Below are positions 26,401-40,407 of a DNA stretch of 64,000 nucleotides, in pieces. Both the position numbers and the translations under genes were made by a program. This DNA is from Gymnogyps californianus (Eukaryota > Chordata > Aves > Accipitriformes > Cathartidae). The first letter of the stretch is position 1. Every line of letters begins with the position of its first letter. Location: assembly GCF_018139145.2 (NCBI RefSeq), contig NC_059476.1, positions 14,687,001-14,751,000 of the forward strand, written 5' to 3'. The notes under the pieces were generated by a model. It searched no databases and was not told the DNA's origin. It saw only the letters and a list, made by a program, of their open reading frames with translations.

Positions 26401-29400
26401 TAAAAAAATCCAGATTCTAAAAGAATGTGAGCTCATGTACTGCCAGCCTCCAAGTTGAAATACTCAGAAAGAAAAAATACAAACCCCTGAGCTTTAGGGA
26501 ATTGCAGCTGTTTTTAAGCCAGGGTGAACAATTGCGGTTTCCAGGCCATCTTAGTAATTGAATTGATCATCTGCATACTCTTCAATAAAATGTAAGGAAT
26601 GAAAGCATACAGGCTCATACATGAGTAAGACTATAGTTGAAGGTACAAAGGTTGAGTATTGACTGATAAATTGTAACAGTTTTGGGACATGTGCTGTCTA
26701 ATAAAGTGCTCTGAACCAGTCTGGTTCATAGCAAACGTTCATAGAATTCTGCCTAACATCTGTAAGCATGTCAAATTGATTTGCACATATGAAACAGCAC
26801 AACGAGCATAACTAGCCTCATAAAATTGAAATAAATTACTGTTTTCCTTAGCAAATATGAATGTTCTGAAAGAGTCTGACAGTAGATTATGAAGAACAAA
26901 CTTCCATATGCGTGTTACAGTTGTGGATTTGTTTTCTTTTCCACAAAAGCTGATGCTCAGAGAGAGTCTGCAGGGTGCTGGCAACATCTGTGTTACAAAC
27001 AACACATTTTGGGTTTTGTTCAGGAAGGCTCTTCATTCCAGGTAAACTCATCCTCCCCAGCCAGCAGTCCTGAAGACTGACAAATGTCCTTCAGGTTGAA
27101 GATGTGCTTAACCACTGCCACCTCTGGATGTCGGCACCTCCTTGTCTGATTCCCTTTATTGTGTTCATGGGTTTTCCATTTGACGTTTTCTAGCTCCCCA
27201 CGAAGTCAGAGAAATATGGTTTGAGCAGAAATCATGTGCCTTGGGTTTTGTGGAGATCACCTAATCCCTGTTATTCACTCCTTAATCTATCTCCCACTCA
27301 CACACATGAAGTCTCTGAACTTTACTCCCACCCCGATGCAATGATTTCCAGCTCCAATGCCCCAGGCCTCCTAGACTCCATGATCAGCTGTTATTATCCC
27401 TCTTGAAAACCACAGCAAAACAATCATCACTTTTAGGACCATACCGACATTATTTTAATCTCAGTCCTGCCTCTCTCTGTAGAGTGCCTCACCTTTTCTT
27501 TCCATTTCCTCTTACTCTTTCTGCAGCTGGCAAGTCTTTTATTACTTGTTTTAATTACCTGTGCAAGACCTAATTCCCCCTGAAGACTGTCAGTTGTCAC
27601 TTTATCTGATGCTTCCTGATCTTTAAGATGTAAATTTCTCTGAAGAAAAGTTCTTTTTTTTTTCTTCTTCATGGGAAATTAAGGCAATAATTGCAATTCC
27701 TGATTGTCTAATAGCTTTATAGAGCCCTCTTCTCATACCCAGTGACTCCATTGCTTACTCCTGGCACTATCATCCCTTTTATGCTCCTTTCCTCCTACAA
27801 ATTTCAACCCTCTTATCTCACCTATTCAGGTAAAACAGTAGTTCACCATTGCATACAGTGCTAACCCCACAACTTTACCTTCATGTAATGTGTTGCAGAT
27901 GATTGCTATGGGCCCTCCAACAACTCTATTTCCAATCCTCCTCACGTTACTGAGTGAATGTTTCCATAGCATCTTAGTGCTCACAGCCAATTCCCAAGCT
28001 ACATCAGACACATCCCTTCATCCCCTGAATCATCTGACAGCAATTTTCTTCAAAACAAGTACTTTCTTCCTCCTTCCCATCCATCATCCTCCCTCCCATG
28101 GTATTTATGTATCCTGCATTTATCCTTTTTCACTCACTTTCATTTACCCCTGTGTCTTCATGCAGGGGTGGAGATGATGACTCCTTCTCCAACTTCTCCC
28201 CACATTTCCCAGTGAAAGGCTCCTGCCATCGCTGACAGTTTTACAGCCAGCTGCTCAGGGAGAATTCAACCCACCAACAACCACCTCGTCCCTGCCAAGG
28301 TCTCCCCAAGGTCCAGCATCTTACCCAGGACCATTGCTTATTGACCTGAATTAATGCCATTGGGTCTTCCCCCTTTTCTTTAGGAAACCCAGAAACGCTG
28401 CTGGCGATCACCTTCCTGGGCTCGCTGCAGTCCTGTTTGGTTTGGCAGAGCTGCCCAAAGGCACTGCTAAATAATAAATTGCCTGGACATCACAAGGATT
28501 TTGCTGCCCCACAGCTACCTCACTAACTAAAGCTAAGAGCACAACATTTTCTAGTGAAGACGCAACCTGTGAAGGGCAGTGATAATATGTAATATTTCAG
28601 TCAACTGCCTGAAGAAAAAATAAAATAAATTGGGAAGATACAGTATTTCAGGCTAACCTGAAACAAAGTGCTCAGTTTATCTTACTTCCTTTTATAAAAG
28701 CAAACGAATACTGGACCGAGAGCTTCTCCAGTTGATTTCTGGGGCTTGTTTATAAATCACTGTTGCCATTTTCAAGATTAAAATGTTATTTCAAGACTCA
28801 AAATTGAAATATACCATTTTGAAAACAGTGAAAGAAACCAGCTAGAGTTTGCCAAAAGTGTTTCAGTTTTTCAGCCATGACTAATTAAGTTTACAGATCA
28901 TATCTCCTTCTCCAAGCTGGTTCCTCACCTAAAGATCCAACAACTATATTTCTGAAAGAATGCACATAATGCTATTTATCCAGAATATTGTCTTTGTTTT
29001 AATTCCTTTTATTATCTCTTTCTTGGAGAATTTCCACCCCAGAATCCAGCATGAAGAAGCTCTCAAAAAGATTCTGACTTATTTTCCACATGTACAAAAT
29101 GATAGTGCAGCCATTACACCCCATCCACCCCACTCCTATTCCAGAGCTGGTGCGGTCTACAAGATGCGCTCTCCCAGTTATGCATGGAAATACTACGTCA
29201 AGGCTTTGTTTGATGAGCTTGTTTTAAAATAGCACAATTATTGCAATCTGCACCAATTCAGAAAAGTTCAGCATGTGTTTCGGTCTGTTCCATTTCATGA
29301 CAGCACTTAAACATCCGCTTTATCTAAACAAGTATTTATATCCCACTGAAGGCAATGGGACGTACACACGAGCACATCAGTAGTCCCAAATCAGGGGCAC

Positions 29401-29873
29401 AGGGTAAGGTTTAAAAACTACATTCCACGTCAAAAAACAAAAGTTCTTATGCTAAACTCCACTTTCCATTGCTGTCCCATTGCATTGTGCCAGTGGAGTG
29501 AACAGCAAAGGAGATTTCCTGAAATAGTAACTCTAAATCAGTCACTCTAGCTGTCACGGCTGGACAAAATTAGGGGAGAATCAAAGAGAGAGTCAATGCC
29601 CACTTCTGCCAAGGTATGTAATTGAAAAGTTCATCTCTTCAATAAATTCTTCATATATTCTGTCATGGCGAATGCCCATTAGGCTTGTGATTTCTTTATG
29701 AATTATTTTGATACCCTGAACTGAAGGAACTAAAGAGCTGAATCTTGTTACCAGAGCTTCAGCTAACTCCTTAACAAGCAAAAAGACAAATTCCGCTCTC
29801 ACTTACCCCAAGGGAAAGCTTCAACACCTTGGCTACCAGTAAAGCTAATTTAAAGGCACAGATCATAGAATGT

Positions 29874-29893
29874 GGCCCCAAAGGGCCCCAAAG
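29874..29893 (+). repeat. 10-bp tandem duplication
   Basis: GGCCCCAAAG occurs twice in tandem, followed by a further G. It is a short local duplication with no associated element. Confidence 0.9.
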
Positions 29894-32800
29894 GTTTACA
29901 CAGAAAGACAGGAGGCTTTTCTGAAGCTGCAAATGAAACTATAAACAAGAATCAGCCAGAGGGTCACAGTCTCGCTGCCAGTCAGGGCAGTGTAACCTTG
30001 CTGAAGCCACAGGATTCACATGGAGAACAAGGTCCAGCGTACGCTGCCAGATGCTAAATGCAGCTGCAGCCCCAGTAGCCGAACCTTCCTCAGCCCCCCA
30101 AGGAAGGGTTCCCAAAGGTTCCTGCTCTCCCCACATCTCATCTTCCCACAGGACTGCTTTTCTTCCTCTTCCTCCCCTTCTTTCTCCCTTCTCCACCTGA
30201 CACTCGAAGCATGAACAAGCTTGGTCCTGCTGGGATCCTGGAGATGAGATGGAGAGTGGTCTTTCAGGGAAACTAGAACCTAAAACTGGGACACAGACCC
30301 TGTGGTGGACAAAGCTGGGCTGTCTGATGGGAGCCAGGCACTGACCTAGGCACTGCCCATCTCACAGCTTCCCCAGCAAAAACACTGCACCAGTGAAGCA
30401 CCAGCTATAAGCATGGCACTGGAGAGAAGCCTGACTTTGCAACTGGTTTGTGTTATCACTGGTCCCTGAGACCTTTCAAGGAGGAGTCAGGATGTGGGTA
30501 AGACACAGGCACTTAAAAATGCAGTGAGTTTTTTGGCTCTCTTCACTTTATGCAGGGTGATTTTCCTTTTCTTCTTTGGCCTGTCGTTAAACTCCCATGA
30601 CAGACGTCTGCCATTTCTCAGCAGCCTCCTTTTGCCACATGATGCCCTGTTGTACTGTCAATGCATTTTCACTGGGATTTAACATTTCAGCTTATGCTGA
30701 AGGTTGCTCTCTCTGACTGACACATGCTCTAAACCTCTTCCTCACCTGCTGGTAATGTCTTGGTTTTGCACCAATTTGGCTAGGAACAGGTACCAGTGTT
30801 CATTCATCCACTTGTCCAGTTTCAATCTGTTAAACTCCCATGCCTTTATTTTTACCCTCTATTTCCCTGAGCCCTTGATGCTATACTTCTCTGATTTGGG
30901 AAACAGCTAATTGACCCTCTACTCTTTGATTGTTTGTAAAAGGTAAAGTTTAGCTCCAGAATGTCATGAACAAGCTTAGTTTTGGAGATTAGACTGAACT
31001 GGGTACAATCAGCAACAAAAAGAGCCAATACAGCAACGTTATAGGCAAGAACCTTGCTGAGATCCATATGGGCTAGAAAGATGGTAACCAATATAGGGGT
31101 GACTCTCCCAAACTCAAGGATTTCTCATCCCATTAATAGACTCGTTCCTCTTCAGCTACTGCCTCCTTCAGCATCAAAGTTTAAAGCAATATTTGGTGAG
31201 AATGTTATTGTGAACCTTTCTGCACATACTCTGAACTGTTGTAGGGAACTATCAAACCCTTGCTACATAATAATAAAAATTGTTGGGCTTACATCAACTG
31301 AAATGTCATCACCAGCACCAGTGATGTCTTGCTCAGTCTAAGGAATCTGGGACCGATCCCAGGCCTGTCCGGGACCTGATTATCAGAGAAAAATGGTCCC
31401 TCTCTCCACTGTGCTCAGTATGGTCCCACTGTTCCTGGTACTATAACAGCTTTGACTTTAAAAATGTATACTTTATTTTTTCATTTACAACTGGGCAAAT
31501 AATCTTTGTTTCCAAGCACAGATATAGTCCACTGATCAGAGCAAAAGCCTGGATAATTCACATCATTAGCATTCATTCTTGCCCACCACAGGATGGTACT
31601 GGGAAGGCGCATAGCTAAAAACCCATGCATTTCTGAAAGCTAGACGAGAATAAAAAGCAGATGATGTGCTCAAATTATCCTAATATCTAAAACAGAGAAG
31701 AAAGGGTTACTACTGGCTGCATTTCTGTTCTGTAACTCTTTTTCATATCAAAGTAAGCAAGGGAAAAAAAAAAAGAAAAAATTCCAAAGAGGAATGTAGA
31801 TGACTTATGCTCAGGAGGAAGCCGGTGGATACGTGCAGAAAGGGCCCCACGAAGCTGTACACGCTCTGCTCGAGGCCAGGCTGAAGCCGTGTTACCAGCC
31901 CCTTTCACTCTGTGTCCATAGGAGACACAGAGCACCCGGACAGCTGTTGCCATAGCCACCCCTTTACGTCCCAGGGTCAAGTTTCCCTCTGCATAGAAAT
32001 ATTATTTGTAAGGTGGCTTACGTGTGCCTTGTGCCTGGCAGTTAAAAATGGCAAGTCCAATCCCAGGGGAGCTTAAGGCCCAAATTAGACATAACACAGC
32101 AAGAGGGTACGATAAACACAGGGAAGAGAGGGTCAGGGCGAGATGGTGAGATGCTGCATATACGCCCTGTCAGCTCTTTCATTCTTCCTAGTAAACACTG
32201 CAAGGGCTCTGCATCCCTGCGCATTTTTGCAAGAGTCCTGCTGCTCGGTGATGCTGCAGCCACTCGGTGCTGACAGCCTCGGCTGGGACGGGCTCCACGG
32301 CCTCTCCAGGCAAAGCCGAACCCTCAACACTGGAGCTAAACAGCCCTTGTGAGGAGCTGCCAGGCCCATGAAATCCCCCCTGGCCAAGCGTCGTTCCCTC
32401 CACTAGGTCGCAGTGGTGCACAGGCACCGGCCCGCTCCCGCGCTGCCATACTGCAGGCAGGGAAAATGGGCTGCTGTCGGCACACCTACCATTTCCAACA
32501 GGGCCTGGCATCTAGGGGGAAACGAGGGCAGCATTTAGTCCCTGAATTGGCATGGAGAAACCATGGGGCTCATAAGGACTGCTGGAGCAGGCAGGAACTT
32601 GTCCTGAGAGCAACAGGACTTAACGGCGAAGAGAAACCTGAGTTATGCAGACTCCAAGTTACTACAGCCTTCTCCCTGCTCCCAACACACCACACAAACT
32701 TTACTAGCAGGGGGGCCAGACTGACAGCACTGAGAACAGAAATTGTCTCCGTCTGCTGTCTTGTCAGCAGCCAGTGGGGCGCATCCCGAGCCCCTGCATC

Positions 32801-35800
32801 CCACCGGGGAGAGGTGAGGTTCACCCAACCTGCGCTGCTGGCTCTGCCCTGCCGGCTCTGCTGCGTCGGCTACCTCGCAGCTGGGAGAGCTGCCCGCAGC
32901 AGAAAAACTGCCCTGTCTGCAGAGAAATGAACAGAGATTGCCACTGTGGCACAAATCTGCAGGAATGGTGATAAATGACAACTTTGCTATCCACTGCATT
33001 TCACTGCTTCATCCTGCCAGAAGCGTTTCACTCAGGTCTGTTAAAGCCGCTGCAGTCACCCATGCTCTCCGAGGCTCAGGCGATGCAAATTCCTTCCCGA
33101 CTGAGGTTTGCAGCACTTTGAAAATTCATATTTATGGGCAACATGAAGCAAACAATTTAATAAGGAAACAAGTAACAGGATGGCTGCTGGGTTCACTTTT
33201 ACATCTACTACAGTCAAAACATCTATGGGGTTAGCAGGTTTTTTAACCATAGGTGAAGCTGCTGCAGAGCTGAGGGTGCCAGTTCATTGCTACACAGCGG
33301 CTTTGCCTGGGGCCCAGCCGGCTGCAGCACCTATGGGTGCAAGTCAGAAGGGACAGTGTGGGTCATGTGCCTGCTTCGTGCTGTCCACTGCTACATTAAC
33401 ACTGAGAGAAGCTCCCCAAAGGCTGCTGATTAGAAAGCATCATCCTCCAGCTCTGTCCCCAGGAGGACACAGTCACCTCTACACTCATGTCCTCCTGCCA
33501 ATTGCTGCCCATGCCCCAGCGCCCCGTTTTGGGAGGTGAGTCCCAGCTCAGGGTGTCAGGGTGGCCCTTTCCAGAGGCACCAGTGCTATGACAGGGTTCA
33601 TGGTCCGTTTGAAATTAGCCATCCCAAGTAACCTCCGGAGTCTACTTTCTCCATCTCTCAGCCCTCCGGGAAACCCTCTTCTCCCCAGAAATTTGACATT
33701 TCTTAATCTTGGCTTGTTTTACAGGTCAGCAGTCTTGTTCCACAGCACTCCCAGTCATTCAGTAAAGGCGTGTTGAATGCTGTCACTGTCTCCGTGCCTT
33801 TGCCATCCTGCCGAGCGTGCCTGCTCCACAGGCAGCTGGAGGCAGAGCCGCAGGAGCTGGCTCCTTCGACAGTGGCTATACCCTCACTCAGAGGATGCTC
33901 TGCCGCTGCAGTACCTGCCAAACCACCTCAAAGCCATCACCAGCACACATATCACTGGTCCCAGAAATTGGCAGGAGGGGAATGATTCAAGGGACAGACA
34001 CAAGCAAGCCAGGCATGGCCAGGATTAGCCACTGAGCCCTGCAGGCTCCTTCCCTTTACCTCCCTGGCCATCTCAGTGCCATGCCTGTGGCCATGCATTG
34101 CCTGCCTGTCTGCGCTGCAGAGCCACCTCTGCTTCACTGGAGCTTGCAGCCCCTGCAGCTAAATTCAAGGCCGGGCAATCCAGCACCATCAAGGAAAAGG
34201 ATCAGGATGGCACCGGACAACACTCGCTGCAAAAAATGACACTGCTGCAATGAGAGTACCCAAATCTCAGCCTGCCGGATCTGGGGCAGGGTCGCACCAG
34301 GATTACTGCTATCTCAAAACTGCAAAAAAAGTTATTTTGCTCTAAATTAATTGTAGTTAGCACTGGCACCATTAGCCTGGGCAAACCTTGTTGTGTCAAT
34401 CCATCTAACTCCAGCCTGCTGTAGACCTGGGGCAGTCTCCTGCCCCCAAAACAAGGTGCTTCTTGCTGGACTTCTTGGGTAACAAAAAAAGGGTCACTTT
34501 TTCCCAAAAAAGAACAAGGCACCTGTGACTGCATGCATCTAAGCACCCCCCATCATCAAACTGCATTTCAACTCCAGACCGAAAGCTCAGCTTAGGCTGC
34601 AGTTTAAAGCAAGGACCATTTCTGCCTCGCAGCAGCTCAGCATCATTATCATTTTTCCCCCGTGCACATGAGAGTGTAAACGCTCATAACTATTCAGCTG
34701 GTTCTGTGGTTTTACATTGAAAATATGTTGCTATGGAGAGTGCAGCACGGGAACGTGCAGCCACCACAATGCACTACGGCAGAAGCAGACCACAGCTTCT
34801 GCTGATATTTGCAGGCCCTCCGCTGCCATCCACACAAAGGCTGAAAATAGACCTAAAGCTCAAATGAAGCATCTGTAATACTTCATTTCTGCCCGTCCCT
34901 CCCCAAGGCACTGAGACTTTTCACAAAAATCATACCAAGCATCCCACATATGCTCTGACGTCACCTCACCGATTTCTAATTCCTCGCGGCACACATGCCT
35001 TGAAAAGGAAATTCCTTCCAGCCCCATTTTCATTCTATGTCCTATTTTTGTCTGGGAAGCAGGTTTCCCTCCGGAGCCACCCTTCTGCTGGTACCCGCAG
35101 GTGCTGCTCCATTCTTATTACCTTTTAGCCACAACATAAAGCAAATCCCTTGTGCTGCTCCACCTTGCTGCCCTGCTGACTGTGAAGAATCTGATTTCTG
35201 TCATTTAAAGCTGACCTTGGCAAAGGTCATTCAGCAGCAGCAAAGTGATCTGCAAATACGTATTCAGTGCAGGGGAAACCTGTCTGTACCATTAAAGCCC
35301 CAGCCTTCACAGTCTCCAAAACGCATGGGCTGGGTCCTGAATGATGCTGAGCGTTTTCTGATCTCACTGACTTGATGAAACTTGGGAGAGCTGAGCCAAA
35401 GCAATGCAGGCTTGTGCCCAGAGCACCATGAATTGAACACCTTTGGGATTTTTCTTTCCTATGAATTTTAAAAATACCTGAAATACTGTTTGTTTTCTTT
35501 TTCATATTCTGAAGGAATTGATAAATCCTCAACTGCACCATAAATATGCAGCCATCAGCCCTTGATTTCTAAAAATGTATTTGTATTAAGCTATGAAATT
35601 ATTTACAGTGGCCATAAAGATCCTCCCAGCATCTGGCAGCTGGGAGAGGGCCTTGAACTCACTAATTTACTTACATTGTAAATCACTTTCTAATAAATAA
35701 ATAAGCTCTTAATATCTCACCCACAAAAAGAGGCACATTGTGTACAATACTATATTTAGGGGTCCTTTGGAGGTCAAGGATTCAGCAGCTGAATTTCTCT

Positions 35801-38001
35801 GAGGATCTTTCTTTGCTGAGTGTATGTTTATGCCCAAATGAATTGTCAGCTGAACGTCTTTATTTTGAAATCAGTTTAAAATTCTCTCATTGCTTTGGAT
35901 GCTAAAGAAGTGGCTGCTTGTTTCTTGTTTTGCCTGAACCAGGGTCAAATTCTGATCTAAGGGGCAGAAAGGGGCACTTAAAAAGCCAAGTAAATGCTTG
36001 CTGATCCTTTAGTAGTGACCTTCCTGGGAGGGACTGCTGAGCCTCCGGGCCAGCTCCGGGGGTGGAGATGCTCTCCAGGCCAGGAGGATGCCCAGTGCCA
36101 GAGCCCATGAAGAAAGAAGGTCGTGCAGCATTGCAAAGAGGTGCAAAACGCCACGCTGCGCTAGTGCTGCCTTCGAGTTTTACTGCAGAGGGGCGGTCAG
36201 GACATCCTCCCTCCTGGCTCAGCATCCACAGCCCAGCCACTGCCTGCCAGGTGATACAGAGAGGGGAGAAGGGAAAACAAGTATCCCACGCGTGCCGTCG
36301 CCTGCTGTGCACGGGATGAGCTGTGTTAGGGTCCCTAATGGATGCTGAGAGTATTTAAACTGATGGAAACGCGACTTTCAACTTCTGTGAAATCCACCAC
36401 GGTGCCCTTGAGGACAAAGGAGGATGAGTGGCTGGTTCAAAGCAATCCTGGATTGAAAACAATATTGTCAGATCAAACTTGGTCCAAAATTTGTGTTTTG
36501 TAAACAACAATAATAGCCTTTTACAAAACCTAAGGTAAGCAAGCACTGTTTTCACATACTGCTTCACTTACATAAAAATAAAAATCAAACTCTCCCCTAA
36601 TTTCAACCAGTGCTGGTTAAATAAAAAGGTTAACTAGCAAACAGGAGAAAAAAAATATTTCATTCACTTCCCTGCCCCAGACATGGAAGAGAGGGAAGAA
36701 TGAATCAATTATTAAAATCAGTTTTGTTTTAATCATGTGAGGTTATACTCACAGACAGCTAGAGATCTGAATGAAGAATTTTAAAATAGTCGCCCCAATG
36801 TAACCAGGTCCTACTATACCACCAGTACTCTGCGGATGAGCTCCGTGTGAGGGTCTATTTACCCCATTTATCTACAATTGCAAATGGCTTCAGAGATCTC
36901 TGACTAACTGCAGAGCAAAAAAGCTCCCTCTCCTCTCCCCTGCAGTCCCCATCTGCTCCATTGGGAAAGATGAAGCTGCACCAAGATGAACCTGGACCGT
37001 GCAGAGTTCCCCACCGGGCATGGCATGGGCGCTTGGCACCCTTCCTTTTTGGTGGCACAGCCAACTCCCCTGGGTGCCCTGAAGAAGCTGTCCCTGTAGC
37101 ACAGCTGTGATGGTCTCTGATGTCTTCCCAGGCATCCAGGGGAGAAGGGAGTGGGTTGCGAGGATGCTGGTAGCAACCCCAGTTGGCCATAAAAACATAA
37201 CCAGAGTGCAAAATAGCTTCTCCAGATGCCCCTTGGTTCCTGTGAGTTGTCTCCCCGACGTGTCCCCCTGTTCGGTCAGTGCAGAAGCTCTGCAGAAACC
37301 TTTCTCAAACACAGTGAACTATGTCTTCCTACATTTTTTTTTGTATAGCTAGTAATTTCCAGCCAGCAAGGGACTATTCCAGTAAAACTAGGCAGAATCT
37401 GCTGTTTTCTTAAGAAAGATAAACAAAAGGCAAATGCAATGGGATTGCTGCTGGCTTTCAACAGAAAACCATGTGATTTTGCATGTCGTTATTGCAATAT
37501 TTGAAGCAGCGCAGACTGCTTGCTGTTGATCGGACAGATCTGGGGGGAGGTTGAATGAAAGAGCTGCTCTGTGCCTTCAGGAGCAATGGTCTAAGTTCAC
37601 CCCTGTTGTAACACTGCTCCACTCACAGCAAACAGGAACTGAGCCCTACAGTTTTGAAACTATGCATGGACAGCATGAATAAATCTCATCAACGAGGGTT
37701 TCCTGCCATTCCTGCTGAACGTCCAGTCCTATTAGTCAATGTCAGGCCCTGGGCAACATGAAAAATTGCAGAAATCCATCCTGGCTGTCACTGGAAATCA
37801 AAGGTCAATCTCAAAAACTGAGAGACTCCTTCCAGCCTTGGAAGGCATTCACATTTCAAGACTACAAAGTGCAATTGTCAAAGCTCTGCACATTCATGTG
37901 AAACAGGAAGGAAAAATAAGACCCCGGACAATGGGACCCTGGAGGAGTGGTAGAGAAATTGGGCTTTTCCCGGGAAGCCGTTTGCCAAAATGTTAAAATA
38001 G

Positions 38002-38022
38002 AATCTATTTACACAATAGATT
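38002..38022. repeat. 8-bp inverted repeat with 5-nt loop
   Basis: AATCTATT, TACAC, AATAGATT forms a small perfect hairpin. It is AT-rich and too short to suggest a function. Confidence 0.8.
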
Positions 38023-38383
38023 GAAAAATGTTAACAGCCAAAAACGTGTTAGACAACAGGATTTCAGATTATAAACACTGGGCGGGTTGTCCCGTGAGCG
38101 TGCTCTAAAATAATTTATGGATTCTCCAAACTGAGCAAAATGAGTATTTTCTGTAATGACCCTTTTGGTGCGGTTTCTACCTCTGCTTTCACCGTTAAGG
38201 TTCCCTCCTCTCCATACCCACAACCATCTGCCTCTGTCTAATCCCATTCTCCTGTCTCTCACTCCTCCTGATCCCACCCCTGCCCAAAGCTTCCCTCCCA
38301 CTGCTCTCCCACCACATCTGTAGTCACCAACTGCACCATGTGAACAGGCTGTGCTTTCATTGTGCTTGAGAATAAGAGGTGGA

Positions 38384-38500
38384 AAGTCAGGCTCCCCGGT
38401 TTCTATTCCTGTCCCTTGTCCTCCCCGCAGAGCCTTCAGGAGGTCATTTCATCTCCGTGATCTGTGACTCGAGTTCTCCTCCTGCAAGCAGCTTGCGATG
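38384..38500 (+). mobile_element. MIR-like tRNA-derived SINE fragment
   Basis: The order AAGTCAGGCTCCCCGGTTTC, TATTCCTGTCCC, then AGGAGGTCATTTCATCTCCG resembles the MIR core. That core has 'gagtcaggactcctgggttc', 'tattcc' and 'aagtcacttcacctct'. The match is diverged, so this is an ancient amniote SINE candidate rather than a firm call. Confidence 0.35.
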
Positions 38501-40340
38501 CTCTGAATGTCTCCCAGGTGTTGGAGGGGAGCAAGGTCCCAGAGCCCTCTGTGACAGATCCCACGCTCGCCTTGTTAAATGTTGAAACGTTTTAGGTGTT
38601 AAAAGGGAGAAAGGGCCCTTTTAAGCATTTCTCTGGGGAGCAGATGGCCAGCAGCTGAACTTCTCCTGGAAATCTGTGCAGTTTTAAGTGGGAAACACGG
38701 CCTATAAAACTTCAAATAAATCTATTGTAGACTGCATAGTAACCAGTGACAGTCGCTTACAATCCACCCCATCCTTGCTGTTTCAGCTGCCTTCTTGTGG
38801 CTGAGCATGAAGTGCTTTCAACATACCTGTGAGCCTTCCCAGGGCTGCAGGGGACTCTTACTCCCTACTTTTGGAGGAAATCCTGGGATCAACTCTCCCT
38901 CCCCAGCCAGCTCTCTGCTTTGAAGTTTCCACAATGGCCAAATTTGTCGTCACCATCCAGTATCTAAGTAAAATCATCAGAGACTTCATGTCTGATGACT
39001 CAAACGCTCAGACCTGAGTCTCTGCTTTTAGCAGGTACACGCAGAGGTATGTCCTGGCTCCCCAAAGAGAAACACAAAGCACTGGCTTAAATACATCGCT
39101 GCTCAGTTAAGATGATACTGACAGACAGAGAGGAGACACTTGGCATAGCTTTTAAGTGCTTCTTCATTGAGGGCATCTACTATCCCACACTGCAATGCTG
39201 CAAATATGCTTCCCAACATGAGGGTCTACCCTGGTCATACTAGAATGTTCTCCTCGTAGATCATTTTGCAATAGGTGATGGACTTTGTGCTGATAGGCAG
39301 AGTTATGGTGCTGAATCTTCTGCCCACATTAAAAACAAACAGTAGCTATGATCTACAAAACTCTAGGATGCCTAAAATTCAAATACAGCACATCCTGATT
39401 TTTACTCCCTGCATTGCATGTGTTCAACTGAAAAGGTTTCATCCCATGCCTGAAGGTGAGCAAGGTGAAGAGAGGACATAGTCTGTAAGAAGACGTTTGT
39501 CTTCACGCTGCTCCTGCTGTAAGAGCCACCCAGGTGGGAAAGCCTGAATATTTCTGCATGGCTCCAGCTCTGTCCAGGCTCTCCTGGCAGTGCTGGGTGT
39601 CTCCCTGCCGGGGGAGGCAGGGGAAGAGGATGGAAAGAACAACAAGAGCATGCTGCTGCTCATCCAACAGGAGGAATCAAGAGGCATTTAAGTGTTTAAG
39701 GGAATTGCCACGCTTCCCCCTACACAGAAGTTGCATCTTGTTCTTGTTGTGCAACTCAGGGAAGCACAGGGCCAGGAGAACAGTCCCATGACAACTGAAG
39801 CAACAACAAATTCACTCTTCTCCTTTTTTCAGATCCTTAAAGTATTGTGAATACATAACTTATAAGAGCTAAACTCCTTCCTTAGCAGTTTTACTTTACT
39901 TTCAACACGGGTAGTTCTCTATTTTTCAGAGAAGCAGAGACGAGGCCCATTCTCCTGCATCATTTGTATTTTCTGGATGTGCTGAAGGTCCCAGCTAAAC
40001 TCCTCCTCCCTCCCATGGACGTGGTGCCAAGGATGGCACCGAGCGGTAGGGACAGCTGACAGCCACTTTCAGCTGCAGCACCTCTTCTGAGACGTAATGC
40101 CCAGGTGGACAGGGGACAGCTTGCTCTCATCATTCTCCGAAGCTTTTCAACAATTCCTCCTTGCTGTCTGCATGGGATCCACAGTCCTAAGTGAATTCCC
40201 TTTTCAGCTAGACACACTGTGTTACTTCAGTATAGCACTGTCTAGACATCTGAAAAAAGTGTGAACAATTTAATGTATTACTTTCCCCTTGCTTTTCATG
40301 AAAATGGTGAAAGTCTGGAAGGTTTCTTGTCTCTGTGCTG

Positions 40341-40407
40341 TGTTTGTTTGGGGGTTTTTTTGTTTGTTTTTATACATACATACATACATACATACAGAGA
40401 GAGAGAG
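40341..40407 (+). repeat. Compound microsatellite: T/G-rich run, (ATAC)6, (GA)5
   Basis: A TTTG-type T-rich stretch (40341-40370) runs into six perfect ATAC units (40372-40395) and then an alternating GA run (40397-40407). It is likely length-polymorphic. Confidence 0.9.

Noticed and set aside
29861..29880. ATCATAGAAT motif reminiscent of an inverted CR1 tail
   Set aside because: The flanking sequence lacks the GGTTGGAA-type block expected next to an inverted CR1 3' end.
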